Numbered from the stretch's first letter, positions 51,499-60,264 are shown. The stretch is 64,000 bases of DNA from Kribbella monticola (GCF_003261635.1 NZ_QFXK01000030.1:310001-374000); one strand, 5' to 3'. Notes: a model not told the origin generated them from the letters alone. Made by a program: numbers and translations.

Positions 51499-53757
51499 GT
51501 GGCCTTGCGCGAACGGTGGAACGAGCTGATCCCTGGCTCGACCGCGCTGGCCGACGACTTGGTCGCCCGCTATCTCGGCCGGAACCGCCGCGCATACCGC
51601 GACCAGTACCTCGACACCGTGCTGACCGGCCTCGATTCGCTGATCCAGTTGAGCACCGACCCGACTTCGGTCCGGCTCGCCGCCTGGTTCCATCGGGCCG
51701 TGCACGAACCAGGCAGTCGCGCGGAGGAGGACGCGGAAGCCTCGGCGCGCCTGGCCGAGCAGACCCTCCCGGCGTACGGCGTGGACCCGATCCGGATCGC
51801 CGAGGTCGCCCGGCTGATCCGGCTGACCGGCTCACTGTCCACCCCGCCGACGGACTCCTACGCTCCGCCTCGCCGCGACGCGAACGGTGATGTCCTGCTC
51901 GACGCCGTCAACGCGGCACTCGCCACTGCCCCCAGCCGCTACGCCGCCCATGCCTCCGAAGTACGCCGTGACGGTGGCGACCGGGCAACCGCCACCGAAC
52001 GCCGGTACGACGAGGTTCGCGAACTCCTGGACGGTCATCTGTACCGGACTCAACTGGCACGACAGCGGATGGGAACAACGGCCCGCGCCAACCTGGAAGC
52101 CGAGCTCGCCGGGCTCGACAGTGAACTCCCTGCTCCTTGGCGTGGTTGGCAACAAGCTGCTCTGGCGGCACTGGCTACCTTCGGCGCTATCGCGGCCGCA
52201 GTAGTCTCCATCGCTGCGGCCGGTGCGCCTTGGCAGGTGCCCGCTCTGGAATCCGAGGCCAGCTGGCCGCCGGTCGTTCTAGCTGCGGTTGCCTTCTTCA
52301 GCGCGCCTGTGTTGTTCCGCTGTGCGCGTAGCAGCAGTCAGCGAGCTCGACTCATCTCTGGCGCCGTGGTGGCGGTTGCAGTAACAGGGCTGTTGGTGGC
52401 GTGGGCGCAGGTTCCAGTGACGAACCCTGCGCTTGGTGTCGGGTTGCGCGTGCCACTGCTCATCTCTGCACTACTGCTGCTCCTCGTGGCCGCAGGTGCT
52501 GCGCTGGTGGGTTCACTGCTTCGCACGAGGACCGCGCGGTTCCTGCCGTCGAGAAACCTGGGTCAGCAGTTGGCCTGGCTCGCAGTACCGGGAGTGATCG
52601 CTCTGGCGTTGCTGCTGGTCGTGCAGCCGCTGGCACGCAACTACGTGCTGGGTTCCAACGAACGAGTGGAGGGCGGCCGTCGCCCGGCCGGAAAGTTCCC
52701 GCGGTCGACGCTGGACGGCACTGTCACTTGGGTGAGTAGGGCACTGTCGGGCGCCGGGGCCGAGGAGGCCGTTGGTACGAAGTACGGGATTGCCGTCCCC
52801 CGGCAGACCGGTGTGGTCGAAATGCTCGACGCGGCGACTGGTGAACTGCGCTGGCGCTACACCCGCTCCGACTCGGACGAGAAGCCCGACATCTACGCCA
52901 CCGCGAACGGCGAGTTGCTGGTCGCGGAATTCTCCGACATCGGATACCTGCTGCTCGATGCGAACACCGGCAAGCGCAAGGCGGCCTGGCCCGGTCACAC
53001 CAGGGACCACTCGATCCAGCAGGCCGATCCGCTGCTGACTGGCGAGGAGGTCAGCAGGGGCTCGGACAAACTGCGCGGCGCCAACCCGGATGGGCACGAG
53101 CGGTGGACGTTCGAGCCCGGCCGGTGCACGGACATCGGCGCGGTCGCCACTGCGGAGACCGTGGTCGCCTTCCTCGGACACAGTTGCGGCGACCGGCCGG
53201 ACGAGATGACCGGGCTCGATCTCACGACCGGCAAGAAGCTGTGGACCAAGTCGCCCGCGGACATGTACCGCCGGCCGATCGTGGTGGGTGGTCTGGTCGT
53301 CGTCGCCGAGCCGGGCGGCGACTCCGACGTACCGGCAGCGCTGGTCGGCATCGAGCCGCGCACCGGCGACACCTTGTGGCGCTGGCCGGTTCCCCGCAAC
53401 TGGGCCTGCCGAACGCTGCTGAACGCGGCCGGCAACCTGTTGGTGGTCGTCGACTGCCCGGGCCCGGCCACACAGGTCAACACGAAGACGATCGTCACCG
53501 CGATCGACACCACCACCGGCCGAACCGCCTGGCAGAGCACGGCTCCCGTCAACCCCCGCACCCGAGTAGCCGTCACCGCCGACGCCCGCGTCATCTCCTT
53601 GGCCCAAGCGCGCACCGGCTGCGTAGCCAACATCATCACCCGCAACGGCTACCGCCAGGCCCGCCTCCCCGAAGGCATCACCTGCACCCGCGCGCCCCGA
53701 GCCCTGGGCAACCTCCTCCTCACCTCCGGCGACGGCACAGTCATCGCCCTCCACTGA
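51499..53757 (+). CDS. Pseudo-HD domain / 5-TM / PQQ-like beta-propeller protein
   Basis: 752 residues from GTG 51499, chosen because it aligns with the paralog at 54818 without a gap for 110 residues (VALRERWNELIP versus MDLRDQWNRLLP). N-terminal 1-165: an HD-fold like the COG4339 hydrolases, but the metal ligands are lost: His33, His37 and Asp66 of the paralog are Tyr33, Tyr37 and Arg66 here, and DADL is DAVN. Five helices follow (about 215-390), then an external propeller with VEMLDAATGELRWRY, GLDLTTGKKLWTK and GIEPRTGDTLWRW blades. Odd helix number puts the propeller outside. Function unknown. Confidence 0.85.
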   Translation: MALRERWNELIPGSTALADDLVARYLGRNRRAYRDQYLDTVLTGLDSLIQLSTDPTSVRLAAWFHRAVHEPGSRAEEDAEASARLAEQTLPAYGVDPIRIAEVARLIRLTGSLSTPPTDSYAPPRRDANGDVLLDAVNAALATAPSRYAAHASEVRRDGGDRATATERRYDEVRELLDGHLYRTQLARQRMGTTARANLEAELAGLDSELPAPWRGWQQAALAALATFGAIAAAVVSIAAAGAPWQVPALESEASWPPVVLAAVAFFSAPVLFRCARSSSQRARLISGAVVAVAVTGLLVAWAQVPVTNPALGVGLRVPLLISALLLLLVAAGAALVGSLLRTRTARFLPSRNLGQQLAWLAVPGVIALALLLVVQPLARNYVLGSNERVEGGRRPAGKFPRSTLDGTVTWVSRALSGAGAEEAVGTKYGIAVPRQTGVVEMLDAATGELRWRYTRSDSDEKPDIYATANGELLVAEFSDIGYLLLDANTGKRKAAWPGHTRDHSIQQADPLLTGEEVSRGSDKLRGANPDGHERWTFEPGRCTDIGAVATAETVVAFLGHSCGDRPDEMTGLDLTTGKKLWTKSPADMYRRPIVVGGLVVVAEPGGDSDVPAALVGIEPRTGDTLWRWPVPRNWACRTLLNAAGNLLVVVDCPGPATQVNTKTIVTAIDTTTGRTAWQSTAPVNPRTRVAVTADARVISLAQARTGCVANIITRNGYRQARLPEGITCTRAPRALGNLLLTSGDGTVIALH

Positions 53758-53793
53758 CACCCCACGCGCCACAGTTCGTGAGCAGCTGCCGGG

Positions 53794-54669
53794 CTAGTGG
53801 AGCTGGGCTTCGGCGGAGGCCAGAAGTTCGACGATGTGGGTGCCGAAGACGACGTCCACGGGGTGCGAGTCGCCGGACTCGGCGGCGGCTACCAACTCCT
53901 CGGCCGCCCGAGTCAGGGAGTCGGTGGCGGGCGTCGTGGCGCGCGGGAGAAGCGTGGTGCCGGACTCTCCCCAGAGGCCGGTTTCGAAGCTGGTGCCGTC
54001 GGGTGGCGCGGTGAGGGAAAGGCTGGCGGTGCTGGTGGAACCGGACTCGTGGGTCAGGACCAGGTGGACCAGGTCGCCTGCGCCGCCGACCGCCTGCAGC
54101 GAGGCGATCGGGCCGAGCATGGCGGTCAGGTTGGACAGCGCGTGCGGTCCGACGTCCCAGAGGGCGCCTCGTTGCTCGCGGCGCCACGCGGATTCGGCGT
54201 ACGGGTTGCCGGGGGCGTCCAAGGAGGCGAGCATCCGGCACCAGCCACCACGCCAGCCGCCGGTCTCCTCGACCTCGGCGAAGAAGGACCGCAGTTCCGG
54301 CGCGAAGCGGCCGGTGAAGAACACCACGGACGCGATGCCCTCGGCGGTCGCCTCGTCGGCCAGCGCCCGGGCGTCGTCGAGCGAGTCGGCGACCGGCTTG
54401 TCCAGCAGCAGATGCTTGCCGACGGCAGCGGCTTCGAGCGCCATCGTCGCCTGGATCTTCGGCGGTACGGCGAACGCGACGGCATCCACGACCTCCAGTA
54501 ACTCGGCGTAGTCGTCGTACCCCGTCGTGCCCAGCTCGGTCGCTAACTGTGACGCCTTGTCCGCACTGCGTCCCCAGACTCCGACCAGCTCGACGCCCTC
54601 GGCCGCGCGGAGCCCCGGCCCGTGTGTGACCCGCGCCCAGTGACCGGTACCGACCAGACCGAATCGCAT
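53794..54669 (-). CDS. Gfo/Idh/MocA-family oxidoreductase
   Basis: 291 residues from ATG 54669 with GGGGAGC at good spacing. The NAD(P) Rossmann motif is GLVGTGHWARV (GxGxxA type). The conserved DKP motif is present (HLLLDKPVADS), and DVGPHALSNL supplies the catalytic His region. This family oxidises or reduces sugars and polyols. It lies on the opposite strand between the two HD-propeller genes, so it may belong to the same locus or be a bystander. Confidence 0.9.
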   Translation of the reverse strand: MRFGLVGTGHWARVTHGPGLRAAEGVELVGVWGRSADKASQLATELGTTGYDDYAELLEVVDAVAFAVPPKIQATMALEAAAVGKHLLLDKPVADSLDDARALADEATAEGIASVVFFTGRFAPELRSFFAEVEETGGWRGGWCRMLASLDAPGNPYAESAWRREQRGALWDVGPHALSNLTAMLGPIASLQAVGGAGDLVHLVLTHESGSTSTASLSLTAPPDGTSFETGLWGESGTTLLPRATTPATDSLTRAAEELVAAAESGDSHPVDVVFGTHIVELLASAEAQLH

Positions 54670-54817
54670 CGAACGCTCCCCTTCCACCCGGCAGAACCTG
54701 CGGATCCGACGCTCCCGCACCGGTCTGGTGACGAGGCGATATCGCTTTGGCCACGACCCTAACCCCGAGCCCCGGATCGGTCGGTACAGGCCTGTCCTGG
54801 GTGCGAGACTCCCAGCC

Positions 54818-57199
54818 ATGGACCTGCGCGACCAGTGGAATCGCCTGCTGCCGCACGCGCAGCCGCTAGGCGATGATCTGCTGGCTCGTTACGCAGAGCA
54901 ACATCGGCATTATCACGATCAGCGGCACCTGACCGAGATGCTCGAGGCCGTCGACGAACTCGCCGACCTGGCCGCGGACCCGGAGACCGTGCGGCTCGCG
55001 GCATGGTTCCACGACGCCATCTACGAGCCGACGGCCGCACCGGGTGAGAACGAGGAACTCTCCGCGCAACTGGCCGAACTCGAACTGTCGGCGTACGGCG
55101 TACCGGCCGAGCAGGTCGACGAGGTCGGCCGGCTGATCCGGCTCACCGCCAAGCACGACTGCGACCCGGACGACGCGAACGGCGCGGTCCTGTGCGACGC
55201 GGACCTGCGCATCCTCAGCCTGCCCGCCGACCGGTACGACGAGTACGCGACCGGGATCCGCGAGGAGTACGGGCACATCGGCGACCGGGACTTCGCCCGC
55301 GGCCGGATGACGTTCCTGCAGGGCCTGGCCGGTACGGCGTTGTACGCGACCAGCCGGGGTCACGAGATGTGGGAAGCCGCCGCCAGGGCGAACGTGAGCC
55401 GCGAGCTGTCCACCTGGGCGCCCAAGGCGGCCCGTCCGATCTCCGGCCTGATCCCGATGATCTACCTGGGCGCTGCGCTCGGGGTGATCGTGGCGGCCTC
55501 CGTCCTGCTCGGCCGCGGCCTCGGCGCTGCCGCACACTGGCCCGCCGCTCCCGACGAGTCCACCGGCTTCCCGGTCTGGGCACCGATCGCCGGTACTGCG
55601 GTAGCCGCCGCCCTCACCTGCGCGTGGTTCCGGCGAGCTCAGCCGCGGCTGGTGACCGTTCCTGCTCTCGCGTTGATCGGCCTGGGTGTGATCGCGATCG
55701 GCGTGTGCTGGTGGCGCTGGCCCGCCGCCCAGCCGGGCGCTGCCATGAGCGAGCGCTGGCCCTACCTGATGCTCGCGTCTGTCGCCCTGGTTCTCGCCGG
55801 AGCCCTTCTTGCATTGGCCCGGCGCCTCCGCCTCGCACCGCCGTACGCTCTGGCGCCACCGCGTGCGCTAGGCCTCGGAGTCACCCTCGTGTGCGCATCC
55901 CTGCTGGCCTGGATCGTCGTGTCGGCCGGCGAACCGTTCGTCCAGGCCCGGCTCGAGACAGCGAACACGGTGAGCACCACCACGACGGTGCCGCCCGGCG
56001 TACTGCCGGTCCAGCTCGATGGTGAGCTCGCCTGGAGCCGTGAAGTACCAGCGACCGGTGCGATCGCGGGCACCGCCGGCGGCGTAGCCGAGCTTCGCTC
56101 CGACGGCGTGGTGATGTCCGACGCGACCACCGGACAGATCAGGTGGCGCTACGCCCGCGCCGACGTCGACGACGCCGCCTCTGCTGGTTCCCGTGGCCTT
56201 CTGGTCTCCGGCGACGGCCGGACGCTGGCGGCACACCTTCCGTACGCCGGTGACCGTGCACCGAGCGGCATCGAGCTGCCGACGTACGCCGTACTGGATG
56301 CTGGTACCGGTAAGCCGCTCACCGAGGTGCACACCGACGGCACCGCGCTGGCCGTTGATGCGAACCAGTTGCTCGTTGCAGAGGGCAAGTACGTCGTCGC
56401 GCACGGCGTCAGCAACCCGACTCACTGGCGGACCCGATTGCAGTGCACTGTGACGCAGGGCGTGCTACTGGCCGACCAGGCAGTCGTGGTCGACGCCTGC
56501 GACGACAATCACGCCGTGGTGCGCGGGCTCGACCTGACCAACGGCAAGCAGCGCTGGGAGGTCGATCTGGGTATCCGGTTCGATCTGAGCGCCGAGCTCG
56601 ACCCGACGACCTGGGTCGGGGACATGGTGGCCGTGCCGGACAGCCGCGAGGTCACCGGACTGGTGTGGACGGGCGCGGCCGGCGGGACGCTCTACCAGTG
56701 GGCAGTGGACGTCGGCGAGGGCCGTGTGCTGTGGACCTCACCCGTCCCCGGTACGCCGAGGCCGCGGCTCGGCGCCTCGTCCTGCGACGCGCAGTTGGCG
56801 GCGACTCACGCGTCCCTGGTCCTGGTCACCTGCCGCACCGACAACGAGGCGGGCCAGATCCAGAACTACGACGTGTCGGCATCGAGCCCAGCAGACGGTA
56901 CGACGCAGTGGCACCACCTGCTGCCGGTGCCGCCCAAGCTGCAGCGGCCCGAGTACCCACGGGACGGCTTCGGAATGCTGCCGGACGGCCGCGTGGTCAC
57001 GCTGATGCCCCAACCCGACGGCACCTGCTCACCCGTCCTCGTCGGCACCACCGGCATCCTCCCCCGCCCGATCGTCGCCGGCCCGACCGCGGCCTCGGTC
57101 GCGGACACCAAGAAGGTCACCTGCGACAAACCCGCCGTCACGGTCGCCGACGGCCGCCCGATCTTCTCCGACAACACCCGCCTCTTCGCCTTGAACTAG
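54818..57199 (+). CDS. HD-domain hydrolase / 5-TM / PQQ-like beta-propeller protein
   Basis: 793 residues from ATG 54818. Residues 1-190 are a COG4339-type HD hydrolase with intact ligands: HYHDQRH (His33, His37), WFHDAIYEP (His65, Asp66) and CDADLRIL (Asp127, Asp129). Five helices follow (about 210-390). The C-terminal part is a PQQ-like propeller with GVVMSDATTGQIRWRY, AVLDAGTGKPL and RGLDLTNGKQRWEVDLG blades. Predicted topology is N-in/C-out, so an external propeller is joined to an internal phosphohydrolase. The 51499 gene is the degenerate copy. No downstream partner other than EF-Tu. Confidence 0.87.
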   Translation: MDLRDQWNRLLPHAQPLGDDLLARYAEQHRHYHDQRHLTEMLEAVDELADLAADPETVRLAAWFHDAIYEPTAAPGENEELSAQLAELELSAYGVPAEQVDEVGRLIRLTAKHDCDPDDANGAVLCDADLRILSLPADRYDEYATGIREEYGHIGDRDFARGRMTFLQGLAGTALYATSRGHEMWEAAARANVSRELSTWAPKAARPISGLIPMIYLGAALGVIVAASVLLGRGLGAAAHWPAAPDESTGFPVWAPIAGTAVAAALTCAWFRRAQPRLVTVPALALIGLGVIAIGVCWWRWPAAQPGAAMSERWPYLMLASVALVLAGALLALARRLRLAPPYALAPPRALGLGVTLVCASLLAWIVVSAGEPFVQARLETANTVSTTTTVPPGVLPVQLDGELAWSREVPATGAIAGTAGGVAELRSDGVVMSDATTGQIRWRYARADVDDAASAGSRGLLVSGDGRTLAAHLPYAGDRAPSGIELPTYAVLDAGTGKPLTEVHTDGTALAVDANQLLVAEGKYVVAHGVSNPTHWRTRLQCTVTQGVLLADQAVVVDACDDNHAVVRGLDLTNGKQRWEVDLGIRFDLSAELDPTTWVGDMVAVPDSREVTGLVWTGAAGGTLYQWAVDVGEGRVLWTSPVPGTPRPRLGASSCDAQLAATHASLVLVTCRTDNEAGQIQNYDVSASSPADGTTQWHHLLPVPPKLQRPEYPRDGFGMLPDGRVVTLMPQPDGTCSPVLVGTTGILPRPIVAGPTAASVADTKKVTCDKPAVTVADGRPIFSDNTRLFALN

Positions 57200-57217
57200 A
57201 CCTCTCTGAACGGCCGG

Positions 57218-57243
57218 GGAATTCCGTTGCCCAAGGCAGCGTT
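57218..57243 (+). promoter_or_regulatory. SigR/SigH-type promoter of the EF-Tu gene
   Basis: GGAAT at 57218-57222 and GTT at 57241-57243 are separated by exactly 18 bases, the consensus GGAAT-N18/19-GTT of the thiol-stress sigma factors SigR (Streptomyces) and SigH (Mycobacterium). The site lies in the 310-base gap before the EF-Tu gene, giving a leader of about 255 bases. The match is exact but not tested experimentally here. Confidence 0.65.
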
Positions 57244-57288
57244 GAGTTCTACCGTGATCGACATGTTCCGCGTGGTTTCTGGTGCGTA

Positions 57289-57312
57289 CCTGTCAGGGCT
57301 GACCCTGACGGG
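57289..57312 (+). ncRNA. Leader hairpin 1 of the EF-Tu gene
   Basis: A 10-pair stem (arms CCTGTCAGGG and CCCTGACGGG, one U-G) with a CTGA loop follows the promoter by about 45 bases. It could terminate or stall transcription from upstream or act as part of the leader. Confidence 0.5.
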
Positions 57313-57356
57313 CGCTGTCGCGTGGACTTCAGAGGATCTGTTCACCGGCGCGCGAA

Positions 57357-57406
57357 GCCGACCCTCCTCCTGCTGAAGCAGGACCCGCGGAGGAGGGTGG
57401 CTCGGC
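57357..57406 (+). ncRNA. Leader hairpin 2 of the EF-Tu gene, with an alternative inner stem
   Basis: Arms GCCGACCCTCCTCC (57357-57370) and GGAGGAGGG with TGGC then TCGGC (to 57406) make a long stem. It contains the 7-pair hairpin TCCTGCT-GA-AGCAGGA, which shares the TCC with the outer stem, so the two folds compete. Such a choice is what an attenuator or RNA switch needs; no known riboswitch motif matches. The remainder of the leader up to 57509 has no other structure I can name. Confidence 0.5.
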
Positions 57407-57508
57407 AAACCGGCCCCCTTCACCGCAGCGCTCAGCTGTGTCCGAAGGTGTCTGGCCGGGGGTCCTGGACAGGAAGAATCCTCTGACCAGCAAGGGAAAA
57501 CACACATC

Positions 57509-58696
57509 ATGGCCAAGAGCCAGTTCGTGCGGACCAAGCCGCACCTCAACATCGGCACCATGGGGCACGTCGACCATGGCAAGACCACGCTGACCGCCGC
57601 GATCACCAAGGTGCTCGCCGAGCGCTACCCGAACCTCAACTCGTTCGTCGCGTTCGACGGGATCGACCGGGCGCCCGAGGAGGTCCAGCGCGGGATCACG
57701 ATCAACATCTCGCACGTCGAGTACGAGACCGCCAACCGGCACTACGCGCACGTCGACATGCCCGGGCACGCCGACTACGTGAAGAACATGATCACCGGCG
57801 CCGCCCAGGTGGACGCCGCGATCCTGGTCGTGTCGGCGCAGGACGGCGCCATGCCGCAGACGCGTGAGCACGTGCTGCTCGCGCAGCGCGTCGGCGTGCC
57901 GTATCTGGTGGTCGCGCTGAACAAGGCGGACGCCGTCGACGACCCCGAACTGCTCGACCTGGTCGAGCTGGAGGTCCGGGAACTGCTGTCGGAGTACGGC
58001 TTCCCGGGTGACGAGGTACCCGTCGTACGGGTGTCGGGTCTGCGTGCGCTCGAGGGCGACCCCGAGTGGATGAAGGCGGTCGGCGACCTGCTCGACGCCG
58101 TCGACGACTACGTGCCGATCCCGGACCGCGAGCTGGGCGAGCCGTTCCTGATGCCGATCGAGAACGTCCTCACCATCAGCGGCCGCGGCACCGTCGTCAC
58201 CGGTGCCGTCGAGCGCGGTTCGCTGCGCGTCGGCGACGCGATCGAGGTGGTGGGTCTCGGCCCGACCGTCGCGAGCGTGGCGATCGGGATGGAGACGTTC
58301 GGCAAGTCGCTGGCGTCCGCGGAGGCGGGCGACAACGCCGCCGTACTGCTGCGTGGCGTCAAGCGCGACGAGGTCCGTCGCGGCCAGGTGGTGGCTCTGC
58401 CCGGCAGCGTGCGGCCGCACCGGAAGTTCCGGGCCCAATTGCATGCGCTGTCCACCGCCGAAGGTGGCCGGCACACGCCGTTCGCCGCGGACTACCGGCC
58501 GCAGTTCTACTTCCGTACGACGGACGTGTCCGGCGGCATCGACCTCGGTGAGATCACCCTGGTGATGCCCGGCGACACGATCGAACTCGGCGTGGAGCTG
58601 GAGAAGCCGGTCGCGATGGACGTCGGCCTCGGCTTCGCGGTCCGCGAAGGCGGCCACACGGTCGCCGCCGGCACCGTGACCGAACTGCTCGACTGA
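57509..58696 (+). CDS. Divergent, cysteine-free elongation factor Tu
   Basis: 395 residues, full-length EF-Tu: P-loop GHVDHGKT (19-26), G2 RGIT, G3 DMPGH (82-86... with Met84), G4 NKAD (Asn138-Asp141) and C-terminal domains with RTTDVSGG and [13 protein letters not shown]. It has no cysteine. The two conserved GTPase-domain cysteines (Cys81 and Cys137 in E. coli) are Met84 and Ala140; the catalytic His (His87) and all nucleotide motifs are kept, so it should be active. It is isolated from ribosomal genes, unlike the main tuf in the str operon, and resembles the extra tuf3 copies of Streptomyces. Promoter and leader suggest thiol-stress control. A terminator follows. Confidence 0.93.
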   Translation: MAKSQFVRTKPHLNIGTMGHVDHGKTTLTAAITKVLAERYPNLNSFVAFDGIDRAPEEVQRGITINISHVEYETANRHYAHVDMPGHADYVKNMITGAAQVDAAILVVSAQDGAMPQTREHVLLAQRVGVPYLVVALNKADAVDDPELLDLVELEVRELLSEYGFPGDEVPVVRVSGLRALEGDPEWMKAVGDLLDAVDDYVPIPDRELGEPFLMPIENVLTISGRGTVVTGAVERGSLRVGDAIEVVGLGPTVASVAIGMETFGKSLASAEAGDNAAVLLRGVKRDEVRRGQVVALPGSVRPHRKFRAQLHALSTAEGGRHTPFAADYRPQFYFRTTDVSGGIDLGEITLVMPGDTIELGVELEKPVAMDVGLGFAVREGGHTVAAGTVTELLD

Positions 58697-58699
58697 ACG

Positions 58700-58730
58700 A
58701 AGGCCCCCACAAACCTGTTGTGGGGGCCTT
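58700..58730 (+). terminator. Rho-independent terminator of the EF-Tu gene
   Basis: A perfect 13-base stem (AAGGCCCCCACAA / TTGTGGGGGCCTT) with a five-base loop starts four bases after the stop. It also faces the convergent sigma-factor gene and can act on both strands. Confidence 0.85.
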
Positions 58731-58757
58731 CTGGTCATCCGGATCAGGGATGCGCCC

Positions 58758-59675
58758 TCATGCGGTCCAGGGACGCAGCTTCTCCGGGTTACGGATGATC
58801 CACAGGTGCTTGATCCGGTCGTCGACGACGTCGAACGCGAAGACCGAGACGATCGCGCCGTTCTGCAGGGCGACGAGGCCCGGCTGACCGTTGACCGTGC
58901 GTTCGACCAGTCCGAGCACGGGCACCCTTCTGGCGACCTCCAGCATCAGCCGCGCGACCTCCTCGCCACCCCGGATCGGCTCCAGGAAAGCCGGGACCAG
59001 GCCGCCGCCGTCGGCGATCGACGTCGCGTCGGGGTCGAGGAGCCCGATCAGGGCGTTGATGTCCTTGGCCTCCCAGGCCAGCTTGAATTCCCGGACGACC
59101 TCGGCCTTCTGGGCCGGCGTGGTCACCGGCGCCTCGGCGTCTCGGATCCGCCGGCGGGCCGAAGTGGCCAACTGGCGGCAGGCCGCCGGCGTACGACCGA
59201 CGATCTCGGCGACCTCCTTGAAGGGGTAGCGGAAGACGTCGTGCAGGACGAAGGTGACGCGCTCGGCCGGGGTCATCGATTCGAGTACTACGAGAAATGC
59301 CATGTTGATGGATTCGTCGAGCGTGATCCGGTCGGCCGGGTCCGTCGTCGTACCGCCGGTTCGTCCGCTGACCCATTCGGTCCGCCCGGGCAGCGGCTCC
59401 GGGATCCACTCCCCCACGTAGTTCTCACGCCGCGAGCGCGCCGAACCGAGCAGGTCGAGACAGATGCGGCTGGCAACGGTCGTCAGCCAGGCACCCGGCG
59501 ACTTGATCGCCTCCTGCTCTTCCGACGACATCGCATACCACCGGGCATACGTCTCCTGTACGACGTCCTCCGCGTCCACCAGCGAGCCGAGCAGCCGGTA
59601 GGCGACGTTGATCAACTGCCGTCGCTCGCTCATGATCGCGCCCAGGCTCTGGTCGCCTCCGGTCTCGATGCTCAC
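58758..59675 (-). CDS. ECF41-group RNA polymerase sigma factor with SnoaL-like C-terminus (SigJ type)
   Basis: 305 residues from GTG 59675, with GGGAG seven bases before it. Region 2 reads INVAYRLLGSLVDAEDVVQETYARW and region 4 PFKEVAEIVGRTPAACRQLATSARRRI. The C-terminal 120 residues are the SnoaL/NTF2-like extension of ECF41, with the DGGG motif (IADGGGLVPAF) and NPEKL (IIRNPEKLRPW) that tune its activity instead of an anti-sigma factor. Divergent from an NTF2-like gene; both have ECF41-type promoters, so it probably activates itself and the neighbour. Confidence 0.92.
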   Translation of the reverse strand: MSIETGGDQSLGAIMSERRQLINVAYRLLGSLVDAEDVVQETYARWYAMSSEEQEAIKSPGAWLTTVASRICLDLLGSARSRRENYVGEWIPEPLPGRTEWVSGRTGGTTTDPADRITLDESINMAFLVVLESMTPAERVTFVLHDVFRYPFKEVAEIVGRTPAACRQLATSARRRIRDAEAPVTTPAQKAEVVREFKLAWEAKDINALIGLLDPDATSIADGGGLVPAFLEPIRGGEEVARLMLEVARRVPVLGLVERTVNGQPGLVALQNGAIVSVFAFDVVDDRIKHLWIIRNPEKLRPWTA

Positions 59676-59717
59676 CTGTCCACTCCCAACGTCCGCGGCT
59701 GCCCTCTCATCCTGTCC

Positions 59718-59770
59718 GACGAAGCACCGGCCGGAAATGTGAGGCTCACATTCCCGGCCGCCGTCTCGTC
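59718..59770. promoter_or_regulatory. Back-to-back ECF41-type promoters
   Basis: Forward: CTCACA at 59745-59750, 16 bases, CGTC at 59767-59770. Reverse: CTCACA at 59743-59738, 16 bases, CGTC at 59721-59718. The ECF41 consensus is TGTCACA-N16-CGTC. The two -35 elements form the visible dyad AAATGTGA-GGC-TCACATT. The -10 sites lie 30 and 43 bases from the two start codons. Confidence 0.7.
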
Positions 59771-59799
59771 GTGCAGATGACCCGATGAGAGGACGACCC

Positions 59800-60264
59800 A
59801 TGACCGATTTGCAGAGCATCGTCGACCGGTTCGAGATCGGCACCCTGCCGGCCGAATTCACCGATGCCGGGATGATGCACGACTACGACCGCTTCGCCGA
59901 GCTGTTCACCGAGGACGGCATCTTCCGGATCCCCGGCGCCGTCGAGTTCACCAGCCGCGCCGAGATCCGGGCCGGCATCGTCCGGATGAAGAGCGTGTGG
60001 GAGTACTTCGTCCAGAACGTGCACCCCGGCACGGTCGTGGTCGACGGTGACACCGCGACCGGCCGCGCCTACATCTACGAGTTCGGCCGCTTCCACGACG
60101 GCCAGTCGTACTCGAACTACGCCGTCTACCACGACCGCTACCGGCGGACCCCGGACGGCTGGAAGTTCGCCGAACGCAGCTACGAGATCAAGTACGTCGA
60201 CACTTCTCCGCTCCCCGGCTCGGTCCCGGCCGAAGGCGAGACCCACGTAGACGTCGAGATCTAG
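59800..60264 (+). CDS. NTF2/SnoaL-like protein, target of the ECF41 sigma factor
   Basis: 154 residues from ATG 59800 (GAGAGGACGACCC before). Typical SnoaL-like pattern: MMHDYDRFAELFTEDGIFRIPGAVEFTSRAEIRAGI and YSNYAVYHDRYRRTPDGWKFAERSY. These cone-shaped domains act as small-molecule isomerases, dehydratases or binding proteins; catalytic residues are not assignable. Its fold matches the sigma factor's C-terminal extension, so the pair may share a ligand. Its stop lies one base before a short repeat. Confidence 0.88.
   Translation: MTDLQSIVDRFEIGTLPAEFTDAGMMHDYDRFAELFTEDGIFRIPGAVEFTSRAEIRAGIVRMKSVWEYFVQNVHPGTVVVDGDTATGRAYIYEFGRFHDGQSYSNYAVYHDRYRRTPDGWKFAERSYEIKYVDTSPLPGSVPAEGETHVDVEI

Noticed and set aside
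57509..58696. Housekeeping tuf gene of the str operon
   Set aside because: No ribosomal protein or EF-G genes flank it, and it lacks the conserved cysteines; it is a divergent extra copy.
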